Source: an uncultured Eubacteriales bacterium (GTDB taxonomy: Bacteria > Bacillota > Clostridia > Oscillospirales > Acutalibacteraceae). From it: a stretch of DNA of 13,743 nucleotides. Location: the NCBI GenBank assembly GCA_900316925.1, contig ONEU01000116.1:1-13743 (forward strand), in the 5' to 3' direction. Made by a program: the position numbers and the translations under genes. Below, one piece after another: positions 8,316 to 13,743 of the stretch. Within the stretch, counting starts at the first letter, position 1, and every line of letters starts with the position of its first letter. The notes below the pieces were generated by a model, which was not told the DNA's origin, did not search any database, and saw nothing but the letters and a program-made list of their open reading frames with translations.

Positions 8316-10054
8316 CAAATCGAACAGGAAATCTCTTACGAAAAAAATTCAACGAATATCTGATTTCAACCGTTGCGATGAGTGCCTCACTGTATCTGGC
8401 TGCGATCGTTGACAATATCATGGTCGGCAATATCCTCGGTACGGACGCTCTCTCGGCAGTGAATCTGACAACCCCCATTGTCTATATCAAAAACATTGTG
8501 TTCAGCATCTTTATCTACGGCGGCAATACGCTGGCTGCCATGTATAAAGGTAAACGGGATCACAACAAAGCCGATAAGGCTTTTACCTTCTCGATCCTGT
8601 TTGGCTTTATCGCATCGTCGATCCTGATGACCGTCGGCATCCTGGCAGCCCAGCCTACCGCTGTGTTCCTGTCACAGGGCGGACAGCTTTATGATAATGT
8701 TCTGGCTTACATCATTCCGCTGTGGGTCAGCGGCCCCCTGGTGGTCATTAACAGCGGGACCGCTGCCTATGTGCGTACAGACGGTATGAGAAAACTAGCC
8801 ATCGCTCTGCCCATCTCCTCCAATATCATCAACCTGATTCTTGACTATGTGTTTATGAAGGTATTCGGCTGGGGAGTTGCAGGGGCAGGCTGGGCAACGG
8901 TTGCAGGCTATGCCATCGGCTCGCTGCTGCTTCTGTTCTACTTTTCCTCCAAGCAGCGGACCGTGCATTTTACCAGGGTTTCCCATAAGGATCTGAAAAT
9001 CCTTCTCGGTGTTTTACAGACGGGTTTGCCGACTGCCCTGATCCATGTTTGTAACGCTGTCAGGACCTATGCCGTCAACGGTATCATTCTCGCTGCAGCC
9101 GGTACAATCGGTATGAAGGTCGTCACCATCTGTATGTCAGCCTTTAATTTAGCACTGATCTTCATCAACGGCTCTGCAACCACACTCATGCCGATCTGCG
9201 GGGCGCTGTTCGGAGAACGCGATAACCGCGGTGTCAGGTATGTCCTGCGTTTTTCTCTGCTGATTACGGAGATCATGTGCGTTGTGGTTCTGGCTGTATT
9301 TGAAGTGTTCCCGCTCCAGGTAGGCGGAATGTTCGGAAAGCTCACCGTTGAAGCCGCCGCTCAGCTGGAAACGGCACTTCGGATCTTCTCGGTCTGTATC
9401 CCGTTCTATGGTGTCTCATATATCCTCAGAGCCTTTTATCAGTCAACAAAACAGCGTGGGGCGGCTTCATTGTTTACCATACTTGAGGGCGTGGTGTTTA
9501 TTATTCCGCTGATCTATCTGTTCTCCGAAACGAACCAACAGCTGATGTGGCTGTCGTTTGCATTAGCGGAGGCGGCTTCCATCCTGCTGACAGTCATCAC
9601 CATGCAGATCATTGCCAGGCATAAAAAGCGGAAAAACTTCCTGATGCTGGATAACGCTGCCGAAACAAACGTGCTCGATATGACCATCACCAACCAGGTT
9701 GAAAGTGCCCTGGAAGCTTCAAGAAAAATCAAGAGTTTTTGCTCTGAGAATGATATTGATAGCCGTATTGGCACGATACTTGCCGTTACCAACGAAGAAC
9801 TTGCGGTTAATGCTGCCAAATACGCGTACAAAGACAAAAATCAGATTGATATCTGTCTGAGAATCCTTGATGACAAATTGGTGCTCCGGTTCAGAGATAA
9901 CGGAAAGTTTTTTAACCCGACAGAGTATATTAACGATTCGGGTGAAGAAATTACCGGGCTTTCAGTTGTCCGCAAGCTGACACCCGATATTTCCTACAAC
10001 CGTGTCCTGGGCTTTAATGTTACGGTGGTTGCGATTAGCAGGACACCCGCTTAA
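8312..10054 (+). CDS. MATE-family exporter fused to a GHKL/RsbW-type ATPase domain
   Basis: This 580-residue protein is probably the efflux pump for the NRPS product. Residues 1 to about 440 are an integral-membrane MATE transporter: repeated hydrophobic spans and the N-terminal signature VDNIMVGNILGTDALS (33-48). A basic stretch, RHKKRK (436-441), follows the last span. Residues from about 455 to 580 are a soluble domain with HATPase features: N box EELAVN (495-500), G1-type DNGKFFNP (529-536) and a GLSVVRKL segment (549-556). It resembles anti-sigma/serine-kinase ATPases of the RsbW/SpoIIAB group more than a sensor histidine kinase, and no phospho-acceptor domain is seen. The ATG overlaps the NRPS stop as ATGA, with AGGGGA 5 nt upstream, so the genes are cotranscribed and probably translationally coupled. 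A MATE protein is normally about 450 residues, and the extra domain accounts for the length. Transport substrate and the role of the ATPase domain are inferred or unknown. Confidence 0.92.
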   Translation: MTNRTGNLLRKKFNEYLISTVAMSASLYLAAIVDNIMVGNILGTDALSAVNLTTPIVYIKNIVFSIFIYGGNTLAAMYKGKRDHNKADKAFTFSILFGFIASSILMTVGILAAQPTAVFLSQGGQLYDNVLAYIIPLWVSGPLVVINSGTAAYVRTDGMRKLAIALPISSNIINLILDYVFMKVFGWGVAGAGWATVAGYAIGSLLLLFYFSSKQRTVHFTRVSHKDLKILLGVLQTGLPTALIHVCNAVRTYAVNGIILAAAGTIGMKVVTICMSAFNLALIFINGSATTLMPICGALFGERDNRGVRYVLRFSLLITEIMCVVVLAVFEVFPLQVGGMFGKLTVEAAAQLETALRIFSVCIPFYGVSYILRAFYQSTKQRGAASLFTILEGVVFIIPLIYLFSETNQQLMWLSFALAEAASILLTVITMQIIARHKKRKNFLMLDNAAETNVLDMTITNQVESALEASRKIKSFCSENDIDSRIGTILAVTNEELAVNAAKYAYKDKNQIDICLRILDDKLVLRFRDNGKFFNPTEYINDSGEEITGLSVVRKLTPDISYNRVLGFNVTVVAISRTPA

Positions 10055-10097
10055 CGATACACTCCTATTGGTGCAGGACCATCATTTCAGCAACAGA

Positions 10098-10133
10098 CTG
10101 ACGTCGGTTTATCATCGGCGTCAGTTTTATTTT
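10098..10133 (+). terminator. Intrinsic terminator of the NRPS-MATE operon
   Basis: The arms CTGACGTCGGT (10098-10108) and ATCGGCGTCAG (10114-10124) form an 11-bp stem with two G-U pairs and a TTATC loop. TTTTATTTT follows immediately (10125-10133). It begins 43 nt after the MATE stop codon, so it bounds the two-gene operon and separates it from the small gene downstream. Confidence 0.93.
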
Positions 10134-10273
10134 GAAAATTCCTTGCCTGAAAGTCCATCAAATCTTTAGTCAACAACGATGAGAAAATCAGTGTTTATCA
10201 ATTGCTGCAAGGATTATCCCTCAGCGAATTTGGGAAAGGGGTTCGGGAAACTGGCAGGTCAAAATTGATCTGC
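10134..10273. other. Gap between operon terminator and next promoter, no gene supported
   Basis: These 140 nt have no supported gene. One plus-strand frame stays open without a standard start from about 10151 to the region of the next gene's start. Another holds a 29-codon ATG frame (10179-10268) with no ribosome binding site. Either could be a decayed remnant or chance. Confidence 0.4.
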
Positions 10274-10302
10274 TTGATATTAAAGGGTTCTTATGTTACA
10301 AT
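10274..10302 (+). promoter_or_regulatory. Promoter of the small hypothetical gene
   Basis: TTGATA (10274-10279) and TACAAT (10297-10302) are spaced by 17 bp. TGT directly precedes the -10, giving an extended -10 element. The predicted start near 10309 gives a leader of about 65 nt before the ATG at 10375. Two copies of GATCTGCTT flank this promoter (10267-10275 and 10324-10332). Confidence 0.7.
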
Positions 10303-10315
10303 AGAACATAAAAGT

Positions 10316-10335
10316 GAAAAGCCGATCTGCTTTTC
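10316..10335 (+). other. Small hairpin in the leader of the hypothetical gene
   Basis: GAAAAGC (10316-10322) and GCTTTTC (10329-10335) form a perfect 7-bp stem with a 6-nt loop, close to the predicted transcription start. There is no real U-tract after it, so it does not look like a terminator. It may only stabilise the 5' end of the transcript. Confidence 0.35.
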
Positions 10336-10374
10336 CGTATGTAACACACTACTTCCGAGGAGAGATTTTCATTG

Positions 10375-10851
10375 ATGAAAGAGAGTATCATAAACGGAGA
10401 AATCGTATTGAAATACCCCGACGGCTTCCGGCCGATGGACCATGAGGAACTGGTCCGGTACTTCGGTACAGCCAATAATATGGCAGGCATCCGCAGCCCG
10501 GAACAGCATATCCTCCTGTCGGTTGCATGGAATAAGGTCAATATGCTCTTGTCGATGCTTGCCGACCCCAATTCTGTCGTAAACGGGATGGATAAGAAAC
10601 TGAGAGGCAAGCTCAGGGACTATCAAAGGACATCGGACATCACTATGGATGTCTGCGGTGCGAAAGCAAAGGGCTTTACCTTTGTATACACCGCCCAGGA
10701 TGCAGATACCGTACAGACAGGCAATATTCTTTCTTTTAAGCAGGGAAAATGTTTCTATGTGATACAATATGCGGCACGAAAAGAGGACGAACAGGAAGCA
10801 CAGAACATTTTTGACAAGATCATTGCCTCACTGACCTTATCCCACCATTGA
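10375..10851 (+). CDS. Small cytosolic protein, possible PsbP/DcrB-like fold, function unknown
   Basis: This is a 158-residue protein I do not recognise by name. It lacks a signal peptide and membrane segments. The layout is an N-terminal ligand-free-looking strand pair around YPDGF, a helical middle rich in Lys/Asp, then the strands GFTFVYTAQD and GKCFYVIQYAAR and a final helix ending in ASLTLS. That order resembles DUF1795/PsbP-like small proteins, but this is a pattern impression only. GAGGAGAG (10357-10364) lies 10 nt before the ATG at 10375; a TTG at 10372 in the same frame is a poorer start. The gene has its own promoter and sits downstream of a strong terminator, so it is not part of the NRPS operon. 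No terminator with a U-tract follows it. Confidence 0.8.
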   Translation: MKESIINGEIVLKYPDGFRPMDHEELVRYFGTANNMAGIRSPEQHILLSVAWNKVNMLLSMLADPNSVVNGMDKKLRGKLRDYQRTSDITMDVCGAKAKGFTFVYTAQDADTVQTGNILSFKQGKCFYVIQYAARKEDEQEAQNIFDKIIASLTLSHH

Positions 10852-11172
10852 GCGTGACAGGCTACGACGCTCGGAACCATGTCTGCTGCTCTCTCCTTTG
10901 CATCCATCAGGATTGACAATGATACCGATCACCTTGCAGACGTTCCCGACACCGCATCAGACTCAGACGATACCTGAATAACAACGGCATCCGGGAAGCT
11001 AAATCCGGGACACCGTTGACACCCATGGCGGATTCCCTCGCCGCTGTAAACGAGCCCCCAGCCTTCTATCGTCATCACACACTAAGATAATGTCGCTTTC
11101 TTGGTACATTTGCTGTTTTTTATAAAAACTGCATGATTTTATCATTTTGTTTGGCTATTCCTTCGATTGTTA
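10852..11172. other. Intergenic region with a stem-loop and AT-rich dyad, no gene supported
   Basis: About 320 nt separate the small gene from the next promoter. CAACGG (10982-10987) and CCGTTG (11013-11018) enclose a second partly pairing block built on two copies of ATCCGGGA (10989-10996, 11003-11010). This gives an imperfect stem-loop without a U-tract. At 11112-11132 lies an AT-rich pseudo-palindrome (TTTTTATAAAAA type) upstream of the lipoprotein promoter. A short acidic frame from an ATG near 10879 lacks a ribosome binding site and is not called. Confidence 0.45.
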
Positions 11173-11181
11173 TGCTATAAT
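11151..11181 (+). promoter_or_regulatory. Extended -10 promoter of the S41 lipoprotein gene
   Basis: The -10 TATAAT (11176-11181) is perfect and is preceded by TGC, giving an extended -10 (TG at 11173-11174). The best -35 candidate is TTGGCT (11151-11156) with a long 19-bp spacer, so recognition probably rests on the extended -10. Transcription would start near 11188, leaving a leader of about 150 nt. Confidence 0.7.
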
Positions 11182-11202
11182 AATTCATTATCAGAGCAAA
11201 CA

Positions 11203-11216
11203 GGACAGCGCTGTCC
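11203..11216. promoter_or_regulatory. Perfect 14-bp palindrome in the lipoprotein leader, possible operator
   Basis: GGACAGCGCTGTCC is perfectly self-complementary and lies about 15 nt downstream of the predicted transcription start. That is a position used by repressors acting as roadblocks. With no loop it is a poor RNA hairpin but a good dimer-binding site. It was seen once in the window, and no cognate regulator is visible. Confidence 0.35.
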
Positions 11217-11341
11217 CCTCCTGCATCCGCAGAAAACGGTCACCGATGTCAATGTGTTTTTTCGGGTTTCAGATGCGTGTCCCTTGCTCTTCCGAACGGC
11301 AATTCAAGCCAATCACAGTGAAAGAAGGAGAGTCGATCAAC

Positions 11342-13216
11342 ATGAAAAAAATGAAGAAGTTAGCGGCATTTTCGCTGATCCTGGCAATGCTGCTGGCTGC
11401 GGGCTGTAATTCCGCCACAAAGGAATCCTCCACGCAGAAAGCCTCCGACGCTCAGAAGGATTCGTCCGTGCAGGCGTCGTCCACAACATCAACGGAATCC
11501 TCGGCAGAATCCTCCTCTGAGGAACCCAAGCCTTCTGTCACCTATTCCAAAGCGGAAGCTACTGCGCATATTTATGAAAAGGATAAAACCGAAAAGCTCA
11601 CGATTCTCAAGCACCCTGATCTGCCGGGGACTGCCTGGATCAATGTGATGGATTTCCTGAAATACGATCATAACGACAAGGTTAAGTTTGAGATCAGTAA
11701 ATCCGGAGATGTCTTCACCATCACCAAAAAGAATAACGGTGTGACCATGGATGAGGTGAATACCACGATGGTCATCGACACCGCAAAGGATACCGTGACC
11801 TTTGACAAGCAGGAAATGTTTATCATTGGCGAAGATGCCTTCAAGACCGCATCCAGCACCATCAATAATCCGTATGTCCTGGAGCTGCAGCCGGAATACG
11901 CGGAGGGCTCTGCCGTCAACAGCGCCGTATACGACCTCTCAAAATACCACTTTGATGCCGTTGCAGAAGGGGATGATGTCTATCTTCCCATCCCGGTCAT
12001 CTCTGATATCTTCGGATTCAATTACAATACTGCAGAGTTTGTGGACGGCGAGGTATACTTTGTTCACGCAGGAGATGAAGTAGGAGCTGATAATACCAAT
12101 CCTTATGTGAACAAAACGTCGATCTACAATAATTTGACCCGCGATCAGAAAGAAATTGAGTTTGCTTATAACGAGCTTTGCTTTGCACTGGATGAGATCT
12201 ATGGCTATCCGCCGAATAATAACCTCTCTGAGACCATGAAGGAACTCGGTTTTGACAAGACGGTAGAACAGAACGAGGATCTTTCCCACATCAAAAAAGA
12301 GTATCTGATGTCCGAGAATCTCATTGAATACTACAGTGGACTCAGTTTTGTGTCATCATTCATCAATGACGGTGGACATACCATGTTGACATTGATGGCA
12401 AATATATTATATGTACCCACTTATGCAGAGACGGAGCTCGTGAAACAGTTGAGCAATCCCGAAAGAAAAATCAGATTCCCCGAGGATGCAGCCAAGTATA
12501 CGGCTTCCATGCAGAATGATTTGCAGTGGAAGCAGACATTGATGGCCACCAGGAACGAAGCATATACCAATAATCCCAATACCGTGAAGGAAAACACCAC
12601 CATGTCTTATCTTGAGTGCGGCGACAAGGCTGTTTTTGCTTTTGACAAATTCACCTATCAGATCATTCCGGAACTGATGGAAGCGCTGGACCACGCTGCT
12701 TCAAAGGGCATTAAAGATTTCTACTTTGACTTAACCTGCAACACCGGCGGCGACGAGAGAGTCGCAGCGTACCTGATGTCTCTGGTCAACGGGGACAATT
12801 CTTTCAGCTACCTCAACAAGAAAACCGGTAACAAGATTGTCCAGAAGGTTAAGGTCGATAAAAATCTGGATGGCGTCTTTGATGAAAAGGATGACGCCGT
12901 GAAGTATGACTTCAACTATAAGATTATCACCACCCAGATGTCCTTCTCCAGCGCCAACCTGTTTGCCTGCCTTGCCCAGAAAGCCGGTATCCCGATCTAT
13001 GGCCAGCGGAGCGGCGGCGGCACCTGCTTTGTCTATATGCTGAACCATACCGATACCATGGCATACATGCTTTCCGCTTCCAACTGCTTTGTGATACCGG
13101 CCGACTGGAGTCTGATTGATTCCGGCGCTCCCGTCACCGAGGAATGGGTCAAGACCGCCGAGGACGGCAGCTTTGATTTCAGCAATCTCTATAACCTGAT
13201 CAAAACCCCCGAATAA
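11342..13216 (+). CDS. Surface lipoprotein with C-terminal S41-family serine peptidase domain
   Basis: This is a 624-residue exported lipoprotein. A lysine-rich start and hydrophobic core lead to LLAAGC, with the predicted lipidated Cys at 22. A Ser/Thr/Glu linker (about 23-65) would span the cell wall. Residues about 66-245 are a β-rich region of unassigned family, possibly a stalk or binding domain. The peptidase part (about 265-610) has DGGHT (343-347), matching the catalytic-His motif of S41 enzymes. It also has DLTCNTGG (463-470) and SFSSANLFA (534-542), which holds the likely nucleophile Ser536 or Ser537, and the glycine-rich QRSGGGTC (555-562). The CtpA-type catalytic lysine is not evident, so a His/Ser tricorn-like arrangement is more likely. 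No PDZ domain was recognised. AAGGAG (11325-11330) precedes the ATG at 11342 by 11 nt; the frame is open further upstream but reads no signal there. The substrate is unknown. Confidence 0.88.
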   Translation: MKKMKKLAAFSLILAMLLAAGCNSATKESSTQKASDAQKDSSVQASSTTSTESSAESSSEEPKPSVTYSKAEATAHIYEKDKTEKLTILKHPDLPGTAWINVMDFLKYDHNDKVKFEISKSGDVFTITKKNNGVTMDEVNTTMVIDTAKDTVTFDKQEMFIIGEDAFKTASSTINNPYVLELQPEYAEGSAVNSAVYDLSKYHFDAVAEGDDVYLPIPVISDIFGFNYNTAEFVDGEVYFVHAGDEVGADNTNPYVNKTSIYNNLTRDQKEIEFAYNELCFALDEIYGYPPNNNLSETMKELGFDKTVEQNEDLSHIKKEYLMSENLIEYYSGLSFVSSFINDGGHTMLTLMANILYVPTYAETELVKQLSNPERKIRFPEDAAKYTASMQNDLQWKQTLMATRNEAYTNNPNTVKENTTMSYLECGDKAVFAFDKFTYQIIPELMEALDHAASKGIKDFYFDLTCNTGGDERVAAYLMSLVNGDNSFSYLNKKTGNKIVQKVKVDKNLDGVFDEKDDAVKYDFNYKIITTQMSFSSANLFACLAQKAGIPIYGQRSGGGTCFVYMLNHTDTMAYMLSASNCFVIPADWSLIDSGAPVTEEWVKTAEDGSFDFSNLYNLIKTPE

Positions 13217-13252
13217 TGCTGCTTTGCTGCCACAGAAGTGACTACTGATTAA

Positions 13253-13267
13253 CCGGGGCACCCCCGG
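13253..13267. other. GC-rich hairpin after the lipoprotein stop
   Basis: CCGGGG (13253-13258) and CCCCGG (13262-13267) form a perfect 6-bp GC stem with a CAC loop, 36 nt past the stop codon. No U-tract follows, so it is not a terminator by itself. It may protect the mRNA 3' end together with the terminator directly downstream. Confidence 0.5.
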
Positions 13268-13286
13268 AGCAGCCTGATGAAAAAAC

Positions 13287-13332
13287 AAAGAGACAAGCAC
13301 CTTCTGAAAACGATCGTGCTTGTCTCTTTTTT
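13287..13332. terminator. Bidirectional intrinsic terminator
   Basis: AAAGAGACAAGCAC (13287-13300) and GTGCTTGTCTCTTT (13316-13329) form a perfect 14-bp stem around a 15-nt loop. On the plus strand it runs into TTTTTT (13327-13332), ending the lipoprotein transcript. On the minus strand the stem is followed by GTTTTTTC, so it can also stop transcription from the right. Confidence 0.92.
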
Positions 13333-13362
13333 CTCAACCAAAACCATCACATCCGGACTGTC

Positions 13363-13400
13363 AAAAAACAGCACACACCGTCATGCGATCCGGCGTGTGC
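13363..13400 (-). terminator. Second minus-strand intrinsic terminator
   Basis: On the minus strand GCACACGCCG pairs with CGGTGTGTGC (stem 13371-13400, 9 of 10 pairs, 10-nt loop). A run of six T follows (plus-strand A at 13363-13368). It acts as a back-up for the terminator at 13406-13438. Confidence 0.75.
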
Positions 13401-13405
13401 TTCCC

Positions 13406-13438
13406 AAAAAGAAACAGGGTACTCAGAGGAGTACCCTG
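13406..13438 (-). terminator. Minus-strand intrinsic terminator of the partial gene
   Basis: CAGGGTACTC (13415-13424) and GAGTACCCTG (13429-13438) form a perfect 10-bp stem with a 4-nt loop. Read on the minus strand it is followed by TTTCTTTTT (13414 down to 13406), whereas the plus-strand side has only a poor T run. It lies about 60 nt past the stop codon of the minus-strand gene. Confidence 0.88.
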
Positions 13439-13498
13439 TGACTATTTCCTGACTGTGCGATAAGGCTGCGTTGGTTCTCTTTCCTGCCGACGCTTTTA

Positions 13499-13743
13499 TT
13501 ACTGCAAGGGAGAGAGGGTGCTTACCTTTTCATACTCATTTCCGTTATCGGAATCTACGAGCTTACCGTCAGACAGTTCCAATGTCTGCAGACCGCCTGC
13601 TGCACGAATGCAAAGTTTGTTGTTTTCGACGGTCCATCTTGCGGGTGACTGCTCGCCCAGGGGGCTGACATAGACAGCTGAACCGTCCTCATAAATGGTA
13701 AATGCTACATACTTGCTGCCAACATTAAATTCCCATGAGCCGA
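13499..13743 (-). CDS. C-terminal part of an unidentified, probably secreted β-rich protein
   Basis: Only the last 80 residues are inside the window; the gene continues past its right edge. It starts in view with GSWEFNVGSKYVAFTIYEDG and ends LSPLQ before a TAA (13499-13501). The sequence alternates short β strands and turns, with GSW near the start, EDGSAVYV, RWTVENNKLCI, LSDGKLV and EYEKV. That is the style of small lipocalin-like or β-barrel C-terminal domains found on Clostridia lipoproteins with GxW and 'W...NNKL' strands. No family can be named with confidence. Two minus-strand terminators directly downstream support a real gene end here, convergent with the S41 lipoprotein gene. Confidence 0.72.
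   Translation of the reverse strand, partial: GSWEFNVGSKYVAFTIYEDGSAVYVSPLGEQSPARWTVENNKLCIRAAGGLQTLELSDGKLVDSDNGNEYEKVSTLSPLQ

Noticed and set aside
10179..10268. 29-codon frame (ATG at 10179), possible small peptide gene
   Set aside because: It has no ribosome binding site and no promoter upstream, and it sits just past a strong terminator.
10879..10977. Short acidic frame after the small hypothetical gene
   Set aside because: It lacks a ribosome binding site and promoter; the Asp/Ser/Thr-rich text may be chance. At most a remnant.
10982..11018. Stem-loop as terminator of the small gene
   Set aside because: The pairing is imperfect and no U-tract follows, so it is listed only as a structure in the intergenic region.
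11147..11341. N-terminal extension of the S41 lipoprotein to an upstream ATG
   Set aside because: The added 65 residues begin before the promoter -10 box and would bury the signal peptide. The ATG at 11342 has AAGGAG and is followed directly by a lipoprotein signal.
12731..13300. 189-codon minus-strand frame opposite the peptidase domain
   Set aside because: It is a shadow of the S41 coding sequence on the other strand, with no signals of its own; the plus frame carries recognisable motifs.
13471..13668. 65-codon plus-strand frame at the right end
   Set aside because: It is antisense to the partial minus-strand gene, whose reading is protein-like and ends before two matched terminators.

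Overview
The window reads as a Gram-positive Clostridia chromosome segment, most like Ruminococcus or related Oscillospiraceae/Lachnospiraceae from a gut or rumen. The reasons are the intermediate G+C content, strong AAGGAG-type ribosome binding sites, consensus sigma-A promoters, a Ser/Thr-rich lipoprotein linker and the kind of NRPS present. The genus is an inference from style, not from a marker gene.

Positions 1-10133 hold a compact two-gene biosynthetic operon. A near-consensus promoter (43-70), overlapped by an AT-rich dyad, drives a leader of about 150 nt. It is followed by a 2696-residue non-ribosomal peptide synthetase (225-8315) and, through an ATGA stop/start overlap, a MATE-family exporter whose C-terminus carries a GHKL/RsbW-type ATPase domain (8312-10054). 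A clear intrinsic terminator (10098-10133) closes the unit. The synthetase reads truncated A - C - A - T - C - A - T - thioester reductase. This predicts an (N-capped) dipeptide released by reduction as an aldehyde or alcohol, which could cyclise to a dihydropyrazinone/pyrazinone if its amine is free. The architecture is related to S. aureus AusA and to the gut Clostridia NRPSs known to make peptide aldehydes and pyrazinones. Both intact A domains have almost the same specificity code, so they probably load the same or very similar residues. The exporter is the obvious candidate for product efflux or self-protection.

Positions 10134-11341 contain one small separately transcribed gene (10375-10851). 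Its protein looks like a PsbP/DcrB-type small fold and has no assigned function. About 140 and 490 nt without a convincing gene flank it; the second stretch includes the promoter and leader of the next gene.

Positions 11342-13216 encode a surface lipoprotein with a C-terminal S41 peptidase domain, under its own extended -10 promoter. It converges on a partial minus-strand gene (13499-13743, C-terminal 80 residues only). The gap between them holds one GC-rich hairpin, one bidirectional terminator and two further minus-strand terminators. A protease beside a predicted protease-inhibitor pathway is suggestive, but nothing in the sequence links their expression. No RNA genes, insertion sequences, CRISPR arrays or phosphopantetheinyl transferase were seen.
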